Part shown: positions 26,613-33,470 of the stretch, piece after piece
Position numbering within the stretch: position 1 is the stretch's first letter
How the letters are laid out: every line of letters starts with the position of its first letter
Assembly: GCF_009451885.1 (NCBI RefSeq)
Contig: NZ_WIAO01000015.1
Span: 66,452-130,451 of the forward strand
Length of the DNA: 64,000 nt
From: Glycomyces albidus
GTDB taxonomy: Bacteria > Actinomycetota > Actinomycetes > Mycobacteriales > Micromonosporaceae
Reading direction: 5' to 3'
Program-made: the position numbers and the translations under genes
The notes under the pieces: generated by a model
Database searches by the model: none
What the model was told of the DNA's origin: nothing
What the model saw: only the letters and a program-made list of their open reading frames with translations

Positions 26613-27380
26613 TCAGATCCGCGGGAAGAGCCGGACCAGCACGCTGAAGACCAGCGTGCCGTCGTCCGGGTCGGCCCCCTGCTCGGCGCGCTTCACACCC
26701 AAGTCCACGTACTCCTGCTCCAGCGCCTGGAGCCGCCGCTTGAACTCGGCGGCCTCCTCCAGCGTCAGCCGCAGATTGCCCAGCATCACGAGCGAGGAAT
26801 TCCGGATCTCTCTCGACACGTGCGCTCGCTTCTCGATCCAGCGCGTGAAGTTGCGCTCCTGCTGCTGCCGGAACGCCTCCCCCATGGTCTGCTCGATGAC
26901 GAGATGGCTCTCCGGCGCATCGTCCTCGGCCTGGATCGAGAAGTTGTGGAGCAGCATCCGCCACACGCGCTCGCGGGCGTCGCCGCGGCTCGGAGCCTCC
27001 TCGATGAACCCCGCCTTCGCCAGCGTGCGCAGGTGGTAGCTCATCGCGCTCGGGGTCATCCCCGCGACTTCGGCGATCTCCGTGGCCGTCGCGCCGTCGA
27101 AGCCCTCGGCGCGGCGCTTCGCCAGGTAGTCGAACACGGCCATGCGCGCCGGGTGCGCAAGCGCCTTCATCCGCTCCGGGTCGGTGATCCTGGTGTGCTC
27201 CATGTCGACCCTTCGCGGCCCGCCTGCCTCGGGCGGCGCGGGCGGGGCCGGCGGCGCGGGGTCGGCCGGCGCCGCCGGAGGCTCCGGAACCGGCGGCGGC
27301 TCCGGCGCGCTCGGCGTCACGGGAGGCACCGGGGCCGGCGGCGGCTCGTCGCCCGGATGCGAAGCAGATGTTTCAGACAT
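26613..27380 (-). CDS. ArsR-type winged-helix regulator with Pro-rich N-terminus
   Basis: The 255-aa protein has a disordered Pro/Ala region (residues 8-55), a winged helix (about 60-135, ALAHPARMAVFDYLAKRR and GMTPSAMSYHLRTLAKAGFI) and a long helical C-terminus (150-230) that may dimerise. It is probably the repressor of the MFS gene just downstream. The start is uncertain: the ATG at 27380 has a weak ribosome site and lies in a putative operator; the ATG at 27203 (MEHTRITDPERM) has AAGGG well placed and would drop the Pro-rich part. Confidence 0.78.
   Translation of the reverse strand: MSETSASHPGDEPPPAPVPPVTPSAPEPPPVPEPPAAPADPAPPAPPAPPEAGGPRRVDMEHTRITDPERMKALAHPARMAVFDYLAKRRAEGFDGATATEIAEVAGMTPSAMSYHLRTLAKAGFIEEAPSRGDARERVWRMLLHNFSIQAEDDAPESHLVIEQTMGEAFRQQQERNFTRWIEKRAHVSREIRNSSLVMLGNLRLTLEEAAEFKRRLQALEQEYVDLGVKRAEQGADPDDGTLVFSVLVRLFPRI
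27355..27377 (-). promoter_or_regulatory. candidate autoregulatory operator
   Basis: Minus-strand TCTGAAACATCTGCTTCGC (with four more bases) corresponds to the block in the MFS promoter at 26327-26349, 19 of 23 identical and in the same orientation. It directly abuts the regulator's upstream start codon. Confidence 0.5.
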
Positions 27381-27444
27381 GGCTCAAGCTAACCACGTCA
27401 GCGGCCCGACCGCACCGAGGACTGCTCGGGAAATCCTCAGGCCC

Positions 27445-28062
27445 CTAGCTCGACGCCGCCGCGGCGTTCGCGCCGTCCCGGTTCGCGACCGCCTTGCGCG
27501 TCGCCGCGCCCACCCAGTGGGCCTCGGCGAACGCCTTGAACTCCTTGCGGGACGGCCGGGTCTGCCGGTCGGCGAACACCGCCTTCTCCATGCGGACGGC
27601 CGCCACGAGCGCCAGGAGTGCCGCCGTGCGCTCGTCGAAGCGGCCGGTCCGGACGGCGGAGGCGAGGCGCGTGCGGATGCCCGCCGCGGCGCTCCGGTGC
27701 TGCGGCCGGTACCGGTCGACCGGGAAGATCCCGAGGGCCTTCCCGCGCTCGCGCCGCAGCACGCCGGCGGCGACGAGCCCGTCCCGCACGGTCGGCAGGA
27801 GCCGCTTGGCGGTCCGCTCGACCGCGGCATGGGCCGAGCGCGGCTTGTCGGCGGCGATGGCGGCGAGGCGGGCGTCGACGACCGGGTCGCCGGTCGGAGC
27901 CGGGTCGAGGACGCGGACCTTCTTGCCGTCCAAGCCGATGCGTCCGGCGAGCGCGAGCTCGTACAGGACCGCGCCGCCGAGGCCGAGGTCGAGGTAGCCG
28001 GCGGGGCGGCCGGTCGTGCCGTCGTACGAGAGCAGCGCCAGCTCTTCCAGCAGTGTGGACAT
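27445..28062 (-). CDS. GPP34 family phosphoprotein (GOLPH3-like)
   Basis: The 205-aa all-helical protein matches the GPP34 domain: LLEELALLSYDGTTGRP, the hydrophobic LGGAVLYELALAGRI, and VADRQ-like segments toward the C-terminus. Eukaryotic members bind phosphatidylinositol 4-phosphate at the Golgi. Actinobacterial members are numerous and of unknown role, probably peripheral membrane proteins. It is a single gene between the ArsR-type regulator and pheA on the minus strand. Confidence 0.83.
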   Translation of the reverse strand: MSTLLEELALLSYDGTTGRPAGYLDLGLGGAVLYELALAGRIGLDGKKVRVLDPAPTGDPVVDARLAAIAADKPRSAHAAVERTAKRLLPTVRDGLVAAGVLRRERGKALGIFPVDRYRPQHRSAAAGIRTRLASAVRTGRFDERTAALLALVAAVRMEKAVFADRQTRPSRKEFKAFAEAHWVGAATRKAVANRDGANAAAASS

Positions 28063-28098
28063 GACTCCAGCGTAAGCGGACCCGGCTTCCGGCGCGTC

Positions 28099-29016
28099 TC
28101 ACGCGGTGCCGCCGCCGCGGAGCCGGTCGAGCCAGGCCGCGGCGTCGGCGAAGTCGGCGTCGCTCAGCCCCTCCGGGGGCGGGACGGGCCGGTCGGAGTG
28201 GTCTCGCGGGTAGGAGCCCAGGTAGCGGACGTCCGCGCAGATGCGGCGCAGGCCGGTGAGCGCCTCGCCCATGCGGGCCTCGGCGAGGTGGCCGGTGCAG
28301 TCGAGGAAGAACGCGTACCGGCCCAGGCCCTCGCCGGTGGGACGCGACTCGATGCGCGTGAGGTTGATGCCCCGGATCGCGAGCTCGGTGAGCACGGCCA
28401 GGAGCGCGCCGACCCGGTCGTGGTCGATGTAGACCACCAGCGACGTGATGTCGTTGCCGCTCGGCTCGGCCGGAGCCGCAGGGCGCACGACGTGCACGAA
28501 GCGCGTCTCGGCACCGGAGCTGTCGCCGATGTCGAACGCCTGCACCGGAAGTCCGACCGCTTCGGCGGTGAAGGGCGCGCACACGCAGGCGTCGAACTCG
28601 CCCTCGGCGACCCGCTGGGCGGCCTGGGCGGTCGAGAGGGCCTGGTGGACGACGGCGTGCGGGAGCTCGCGGCGCAGGAACCCGCGGGTCTGGGCGATCG
28701 CGTGCGGGTGCGAGGCGACCGTGGCGATCTCGGCGGGCGCCTTCGCGGAGGCGAGCACGAACGTGACCGGGAGGACGACCTCTCCGGCGATGACGAGCGG
28801 CTCGCCGCCGACGAGCTCGTCGACCGTCAAGGTGACGGTGCCCTCCTGGGAGTTCTCGATCGGTACGAACCCGGCGTCGACCTCCCCGCGGCGCACCGCC
28901 TCGAGGACTTCCACGATCGAGGCCATCGGCACGTGGACCGCGCCCTTGGCGGCCGGCAGCCGGCGGAGCGCGGCCTCGGTGAAGGTCCCGCGCGGTCCCA
29001 GATAGGCGAACTCCAT
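28099..29016 (-). CDS. pheA: prephenate dehydratase
   Basis: The 305-aa enzyme converts prephenate to phenylpyruvate. It starts with the family signature YLGPRGTFTEAAL, has VPIENSQEGTV, and contains the catalytic TRF motif in GAETRFVHV. A C-terminal ACT domain (about 190-270, GALLAVLTELAIRGINLTRIESRP) binds phenylalanine for feedback control. There is no chorismate mutase domain, as usual in actinobacteria. It is monocistronic. Confidence 0.95.
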   Translation of the reverse strand: MEFAYLGPRGTFTEAALRRLPAAKGAVHVPMASIVEVLEAVRRGEVDAGFVPIENSQEGTVTLTVDELVGGEPLVIAGEVVLPVTFVLASAKAPAEIATVASHPHAIAQTRGFLRRELPHAVVHQALSTAQAAQRVAEGEFDACVCAPFTAEAVGLPVQAFDIGDSSGAETRFVHVVRPAAPAEPSGNDITSLVVYIDHDRVGALLAVLTELAIRGINLTRIESRPTGEGLGRYAFFLDCTGHLAEARMGEALTGLRRICADVRYLGSYPRDHSDRPVPPPEGLSDADFADAAAWLDRLRGGGTA

Positions 29017-29277
29017 GGACCAACGCTAGCAAGCCCCGCCCGGCAGGGCCGCGAGCAGCACTTCGGCCCCGGTGCCAGTCCACTCCGGCGCCCGCTCCGA
29101 CCAGGAGTGCGGCGCCGGTTCACCGCGTCCGGCATGAGACGGCGGTCTCAACCGGCACCCGCCGCTGGCGGCTTCGCCGCTGTCGCGTATGCTTGTCGAG
29201 CCCAAGCGGAATTCCGCGGTGGTGAGCCGGAGTAAATGGAATGCGACTCTCCTTGTCGCCTGCCAGGATCAACGTGC

Positions 29278-29350
29278 GCCCCCATCGTCTAGTGGCCTAG
29301 GACGCCGCCCTTTCAAGGCGGTAACACGGGTTCGAATCCCGTTGGGGGTA
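29278..29350 (+). tRNA. tRNA-Glu (TTC)
   Basis: The 73-nt gene folds as a complete cloverleaf: acceptor GCCCCCA/TGGGGGT, anticodon stem CCGCC/GGCGG around loop CTTTCAA with anticodon TTC, and T arm ACGGGTTCGAATCCCGT. CCA is not encoded. It lies 88 bases before tRNA-Asp. Confidence 0.96.
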
Positions 29351-29408
29351 CAGCCCAGACGCGGCGCCGGTCACACGGCGGCGGCTGGTATAAATGGAGA
29401 GGTCTTGC

Positions 29409-29442
29409 GACCTTGACGAACTCGATCGAGTTCAACAAGGTC
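29409..29442. repeat. 34-bp palindrome overlapping the tRNA-Asp 5' end
   Basis: The core GAACTCGATCGAGTTC is perfect; beyond two mismatched bases per side the arms continue as GACCTTG/CAAGGTC. The right arm includes the first four bases of the mature tRNA. Confidence 0.75.
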
Positions 29443-29513
29443 CCGTGGAGCAGCTAGGAGTGCTCGCCGCCCTGTCAAGGCGGAGGTCGCGGGTTCAAAT
29501 CCCGTCGGGACCG
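29439..29513 (+). tRNA. tRNA-Asp (GTC), AICE attachment gene
   Basis: The 75-nt gene has acceptor GGTCCCG/CGGGACC, anticodon stem CCGCC/GGCGG around loop CTGTCAA with anticodon GTC, T arm CGGGTTCAAATCCCG and discriminator G. Its 3' part from 29468 is also present at the far end of the integrated element (43402). The intact copy at this boundary keeps the tRNA functional after integration. Confidence 0.96.
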
Positions 29514-29532
29514 CAGTGAAAACCCCCAGGTT
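29468..29532 (+). repeat. attL of the AICE (65-bp core repeat)
   Basis: This block is identical over 65 bases to 43402-43466; after two differing bases another 17 match. It covers the tRNA-Asp anticodon loop, T arm, 3' end and the first arm of the following terminator. Confidence 0.93.
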
Positions 29533-29544
29533 TACCTGGGGGTT
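29521..29544 (+). terminator. tRNA-Asp terminator
   Basis: AACCCCCAGG and CCTGGGGGTT pair around the loop TTTA and are followed by CTTTCGTTT, a classic intrinsic terminator. The attR copy at 43455-43478 has the same stem with loop TTCG. Confidence 0.88.
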
Positions 29545-29597
29545 CTTTCGTTTCATAGGCTCTATGAGCGTCCATATCGACTCGTTCCCGCTTGCGC

Positions 29598-29617
29598 GGG
29601 GGCCAAAAGGGGGGCCA
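29598..29617 (+). promoter_or_regulatory. candidate integrase arm sites, left
   Basis: GGGGGCCA occurs at 29598 and again at 29609-29617, just inside attL. Three more copies lie inside attR at 43268-43297. Direct repeats near both ends fit arm-type binding sites of a tyrosine integrase. Confidence 0.45.
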
Positions 29618-29642
29618 CGCGGTTTGGCGTGGCCCCCCTTTT
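29605..29642 (-). terminator. hairpin terminator after int
   Basis: Perfect 16-bp arms (AAAAGGGGGGCCACGC and complement) flank a 6-nt loop and end in TTTT on both strands. It lies 6 bases past the integrase stop and also insulates the tRNA side. Confidence 0.85.
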
Positions 29643-29648
29643 CGGCGC

Positions 29649-30863
29649 TCAGGACTCCTCGGCGGGCGGGTCCTCGTAGGCCCCGTTCATGACCTCCATG
29701 CCCCGGGTGATGACCGGTCGCAACTGCTTGCGGTAGACCAGCCGAGTCGTGCTCGTGCGTTTATGCCCAACGAAGTTGGCAATCTGCTCCTCGCCCGCCC
29801 CCCGGTCGGAGGCGACGGAGACGAAGGTGCGTCGCCAGTCGCGCGGGCTCCACCGCTTCGGGTCGAGTCCGGCCCTGCGCAGGATCGTGCGGTGCATCCG
29901 GCGGATGTTGCCCGCGTCCTTGACGGTGTCGTTCCACGTGCCCCACACGTAGCGGATGCCAGCCGATTTGTAGCCGCGCAGCTTGCGCCATTCCCGCTGC
30001 TCGCGCTGCCAGTCGATGAGCACTTGCGCGTTGTAGGGCGTCAGCGCGACCGTGCGGCGGGATTTCTCGGTCTTGGTGTCACCGCTTTCGCGGGTCGACT
30101 CCCACACCTCCAGGTGCGGCGGCAGCGTCTCCTCATGGACGCGTCCGCAGGTGCACCGCTCCCCCGCGACCGGGTTGGCGTGGGTGTGCGCCCACTCCAG
30201 GGGCCGCAACTCCTCGGCGCGGGCGCCGGAGTTGGCCGAGGTGACGTTGTACGAGAAGATCCACGTGCCCTGGCTGGCCTTGAACACCGCCCCGGCTTGC
30301 GCCTCGGTCATGGACTCGCGTTCGCGGGTCGGCCGCCCCTCGGGCAGGTCGACCAGCTCGGCGACGTTCCGGCCAACCTTGTCGCGCCGCTGCGCCCGGC
30401 GGATGGCGCGGCGCAGGATCGACCGGGCCTTCTTAAGGCTGTCGGTCGACAGATCGCCCTTGAGGGAATGAAGCCAGTCCTCCACGTCGTCGGCGGTCAG
30501 CTCCTTGAGCTTGATCCCGCCCAGGTGCGGCAGGACGTGCAGATCGATGATGCCCTTGTGCCGCTCCAGGGTCTTCGCTGCGCCCCTGTCCTCGCGTTCG
30601 AACCAGTCGAGCACCACGGCGGCGACCGTGAGGCTGTTCGACGTGTCGAGTCCGGCCTCGTGCTCTTTGACCTTGTCGCGGAGGTTCCGGCGGGCCTTGG
30701 CCTCGGTGGTGCCGTACGCCTTGAGGCGCAGGCGCTTCCCGGACTTGGTGCGGCCGAGAGAGATCTCGGCGCGGTAGGTCTGCTTGGCCTCATCCCAATA
30801 GACGGTGCCCTCACCCTTGGGGGCCTTCTTACGGCCCTCTGCGGGCTCCTGCGGCTCGTTCAC
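29649..30863 (-). CDS. int: tyrosine site-specific integrase
   Basis: The 404-aa recombinase has an AP2-like arm-binding N-terminus (18-60), a SAM-like core-binding domain (78-170) and the catalytic domain. Catalytic residues visible are Arg215 (SGARAEE), Arg344 (RDWR), His367 (GHKRTST) and the nucleophile Tyr377 (VYRK). The residue after Arg344, usually His, is Arg (RDWRRTF). It integrates the element at tRNA-Asp. The start is a GTG at 30863 overlapping the xis stop as GTGA with a GGGGG ribosome site. A CTCG loop near 238-241 is unusual. Confidence 0.95.
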   Translation of the reverse strand: MNEPQEPAEGRKKAPKGEGTVYWDEAKQTYRAEISLGRTKSGKRLRLKAYGTTEAKARRNLRDKVKEHEAGLDTSNSLTVAAVVLDWFEREDRGAAKTLERHKGIIDLHVLPHLGGIKLKELTADDVEDWLHSLKGDLSTDSLKKARSILRRAIRRAQRRDKVGRNVAELVDLPEGRPTRERESMTEAQAGAVFKASQGTWIFSYNVTSANSGARAEELRPLEWAHTHANPVAGERCTCGRVHEETLPPHLEVWESTRESGDTKTEKSRRTVALTPYNAQVLIDWQREQREWRKLRGYKSAGIRYVWGTWNDTVKDAGNIRRMHRTILRRAGLDPKRWSPRDWRRTFVSVASDRGAGEEQIANFVGHKRTSTTRLVYRKQLRPVITRGMEVMNGAYEDPPAEES

Positions 30864-31105
30864 GCCGAGACCCCCTGTCCCTCTTCGATGAGGAGTTGGC
30901 GGTACTCCTGGAGCCATTCGGCGGGGATGCGGGTGGCACGGCCGACCTTGACGAACCGGAGCCGCCCGGCGGCGATCTCCTCATACAGCTTGGAGCGGCC
31001 GAGGCGCAGGATCCCCCCAGCCTCGGAGACGGTGTAGAACGGCTCCACGTCGAGAGCGTCGGAGCGCACGGCGTGTGCATTGACGGTCGTGGTTGGGGCT
31101 GTCAT
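30860..31105 (-). CDS. xis: excisionase, winged-helix DNA-binding protein
   Basis: The 81-aa protein is a MerR/excisionase-type DNA-binding domain: FYTVSEAGGILRLGRSKLYEEI then GRLRFVKVGRATRIPAEWLQ. Such Xis proteins bend the attachment DNA so that Int can excise the element. The ATG at 31105 is used with AAGGAAG upstream; int follows with overlapping start and stop, so the two are co-translated. A copy of the 12-bp TTGGCGGACGGG element lies 20 bases before the start. Confidence 0.9.
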   Translation of the reverse strand: MTAPTTTVNAHAVRSDALDVEPFYTVSEAGGILRLGRSKLYEEIAAGRLRFVKVGRATRIPAEWLQEYRQLLIEEGQGVSA

Positions 31106-31124
31106 GCTGGGTGTTCTTCCTTTC

Positions 31125-31136
31125 TTGGCGGACGGG
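31125..31136 (-). repeat. 12-bp AICE leader element, copy at xis
   Basis: TTGGCGGACGGG (CCCGTCCGCCAA in the gene direction), 20 bases upstream of the xis start. Identical copies precede three other AICE genes. Confidence 0.65.
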
Positions 31137-31160
31137 AAGACAAGGGCCGGTGACGTGCTG

Positions 31161-33080
31161 CTAGGCGTGGTCATCGGCCATTGCCATGTCTGGGTGCAGG
31201 TCGTAGCGGGGCGAGGGCGGTCGGCCGCTGCGGCGGCGGGCGGCGGGCCGCTCGCGGAGGTAGCCGTGTTCGACCAGGCGGGCGACGGCGTCGCGGATGG
31301 CGGCGGCCGTCGACAGGCCCCGGCGGCCCCTCAGGGCTCGGTGCATGTCGCGGACGCTCATGCCCGACTGCCCGTGGCGGGCGAGCCAGTCGAGCAGGGC
31401 CACCGCGGGGCCGGTCTCGGGCCCGGCTCCCATGTAGGACCACACGCCGAGGGCGTGGTCGGCGAAGTAGTAGCCGAGCATGGTGGCGGCGTCGAGGGTG
31501 TCGGCCTCGATCGGCGAGGCGGCCCCGGTGTTGGGGTACTTCGCCAGGTGCAGCAGTCCGGCGAGGCGGACCACGGCGCCGGTCCACTTGTTCGCCCACG
31601 ACAGGATCGGCTCCCACTCCCCGCCGGGGCCGAGGCGCGGCTCGCGGTCCCGCTCCAAGGCGACGACCTTGGCGCGCGCCTCGGGGGTGAGGTCGAGGAC
31701 GACCGGCTCGGTGCGCGGGTGCATGGCGTGCACCAGGGCGCCGAGCTTGCGCCCGTACTCGGCCTTGACGGCGGCCGGGACCGGCGGCGGGGACGGGTTG
31801 CGGAACCCGACCTTGGAGGCGGGCAGGGTGAACAGGAACCGCGCCAGCAGCCCCCGGTCTTCGAAGCCGGGCATCCGGGCGGCGTCGCGGAGCACTTCGG
31901 GTTGGACGGCGAGGCCGAGGGTCAGCGCCGGGGCGGCGACGTACTCGGCCGGGGCCGACTTGCGGACGACGCGGAGCATGTCCCCGGCGTGGCCCTTGAG
32001 GAACGCGTCCAGGTCCGGGACACCGGAGTAGCGGCCCGCGATGGTCGCGAAGATCCCGCCCTCGGCCGAGAGGATCGCGAGGCGTCCGCCCTGCTCGGCG
32101 AGCAGGCTCTTGGCAGCCTCGGGCGTGATGTCGTCGGCGACCAGCTTGGGCGACACCGGGATCGTGATCTCGTCGGCCTCGCGGGCGGCGGACTTGGCGC
32201 CGTTGGCGAGGTCGGGGTCCCCGGGGTTCTTGGAGGCGGCGGCGAGGGCTTGCTCGGCGGCGCGGCGGGCGATCTCCGATTCGGTGACCGCTTCGATGAT
32301 CCGGGGCCGGGCGTCCTCGGCGAGGGCGGCCTCGGCGTCGAGGATCGGGCGGACCATCGCCGCGAACACCGACGACTTGCGGTTGCCCGGCGGCAGCGCC
32401 GTGCAGGTGAACAGGTTGCACGGCTCCACCCAGTCGGGCCCGGCCTGGACGGCGAGGCGGCCTTGCACGGCCGTCGAGAGGACGGCGAGGGCGATCGATC
32501 CGGCGAGGTCGGTCGGGGTCTGGGTGGCCTCGGCGACGGCGTCGACCATGTCCCCGACCCAGTCGGGCAGGCACGCGGCCGGGAACGGCGGCAGGACGCG
32601 CGCCTCGGTCAGCGGCACCGGAGCGGGCCACGCCTCGCCCGGTGCGGCGACGGCGTCGAGGGCGGTGCGGGAGCGGTCGAGGACGGCAGCGACGCTCTCG
32701 CCGGTGGCCTCGGCGTACTGGTTGAGCCGCGCGGCGACCACCTTGATTTCCCGTCGGCGGGCGGCCTCGGCGATTCGGCCGGCGTAGTACTCACCCGAGG
32801 CGGGCGAGGAGACGGCGGCGATGCAGTCGTGCAGGTACGGGCCGCCGCCGACCTTGGCGAGGTGGCCCTCGTCGGCGAGGCGGGCGAGGACGGCGGCGGC
32901 CTCGGTGGGCGCGCCGTCGGCGTGCTGGGCGGCGATGGCCTCCCAGATGAGCCCGTGGCGGGGCACCTCGAACGATCCGGCGTCGATCAGGGCGGCGAGC
33001 TTGGGCACGGTGCGGCCGTCGAGCATGGCCGCACCGAGGACGATCTGCTCGGCTTGGTGGTTCGGGTCCTTGGCTTTCAT
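31161..33080 (-). CDS. AICE replication protein, DnaB_N-DUF3987 fusion
   Basis: The 639-aa protein begins with a DnaB-helicase N-terminal domain (about 5-110, AEQIVLGAAMLDGRTVPKLA; GPYLHDCIAAV) joined to a DUF3987 domain (about 150-530). The latter has a P-loop-like LPPGNRKSSVF and the acidic strand RLAILSAEGG. A winged helix at the C-terminus (570-625, SVRDMHRALRGRRGLS) may bind the origin. It is probably the helicase/initiator for autonomous replication of the excised element. No RepSA, RepAM or prim-pol protein is seen, so this may be the sole replication gene. The start ATG at 33080 follows GAAGGGA. Confidence 0.8.
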   Translation of the reverse strand: MKAKDPNHQAEQIVLGAAMLDGRTVPKLAALIDAGSFEVPRHGLIWEAIAAQHADGAPTEAAAVLARLADEGHLAKVGGGPYLHDCIAAVSSPASGEYYAGRIAEAARRREIKVVAARLNQYAEATGESVAAVLDRSRTALDAVAAPGEAWPAPVPLTEARVLPPFPAACLPDWVGDMVDAVAEATQTPTDLAGSIALAVLSTAVQGRLAVQAGPDWVEPCNLFTCTALPPGNRKSSVFAAMVRPILDAEAALAEDARPRIIEAVTESEIARRAAEQALAAASKNPGDPDLANGAKSAAREADEITIPVSPKLVADDITPEAAKSLLAEQGGRLAILSAEGGIFATIAGRYSGVPDLDAFLKGHAGDMLRVVRKSAPAEYVAAPALTLGLAVQPEVLRDAARMPGFEDRGLLARFLFTLPASKVGFRNPSPPPVPAAVKAEYGRKLGALVHAMHPRTEPVVLDLTPEARAKVVALERDREPRLGPGGEWEPILSWANKWTGAVVRLAGLLHLAKYPNTGAASPIEADTLDAATMLGYYFADHALGVWSYMGAGPETGPAVALLDWLARHGQSGMSVRDMHRALRGRRGLSTAAAIRDAVARLVEHGYLRERPAARRRSGRPPSPRYDLHPDMAMADDHA

Positions 33081-33104
33081 GGCATTCGGTGTCCCTTCGA
33101 ACGG

Positions 33105-33116
33105 TTGGCGGACGGG
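33105..33116 (-). repeat. 12-bp AICE leader element, copy at replication gene
   Basis: TTGGCGGACGGG, 25 bases upstream of the replication gene start and directly after the stop codon of the small protein gene at 33117. Confidence 0.65.
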
Positions 33117-33338
33117 CTACTTGGTGCCGTCGCGGTATTCGCGGCGGGCGGCGTCGTAAAGGCGGCGGCCGAGGCGGACGCGTCGGCCGGTGCCGTGGCA
33201 GGCGTTGCAGTAACCGGCGGCGTTGCGGCCGTCGGATCGGCACCACCAGCAGCGGCCGTAGGGGAAGGCCCAGCAGCGGAAGAGGTAGGCGAGGGCGGCG
33301 GCGAGGCCGAGGGCGGTAGCGGCGAGTGAGAGGGTCAC
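33117..33338 (-). CDS. small membrane protein with zinc-finger motif
   Basis: The 73-aa protein has an N-terminal hydrophobic helix (LAATALGLAAALAYLFRC) and a DnaJ-like zinc motif CWWCRSDGRNAAGYCNACHGTG (Cys-x2-Cys and Cys-x2-Cys), then a basic tail. Similar small proteins occur between tra and rep genes in many AICEs. The start is a GTG at 33338 with GGAG upstream. Its function is unknown; the zinc knuckle could bind DNA or a partner. Confidence 0.72.
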   Translation of the reverse strand: MTLSLAATALGLAAALAYLFRCWAFPYGRCWWCRSDGRNAAGYCNACHGTGRRVRLGRRLYDAARREYRDGTK

Positions 33339-33382
33339 GGTTGCTCCATTCGGCTGGTTTTTGGGTGAGGTCGGCTAGGGGC

Positions 33383-33467
33383 GCTAGCGGCTAACGCCCT
33401 GATCAGGTGTGGTGTGGGGTGCTAGCGGGCCCGCTATCGTTAGCGCGGGGCCCGCTAGCGCTAGCGG
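33383..33467. repeat. GCTAGCGG repeat cluster beside traB, candidate clt
   Basis: Four copies of the 8-mer GCTAGCGG or CCGCTAGC, plus degenerate forms, crowd into 85 bases between the traB stop and the small protein gene. Several form palindromes such as GCTAGCGGGCCCGCTATC. TraB proteins of streptomycete elements recognise clusters of an 8-bp repeat (clt) near traB, so this is a candidate transfer locus; it could also be a terminator. Confidence 0.55.
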
Positions 33468-33470
33468 CTC

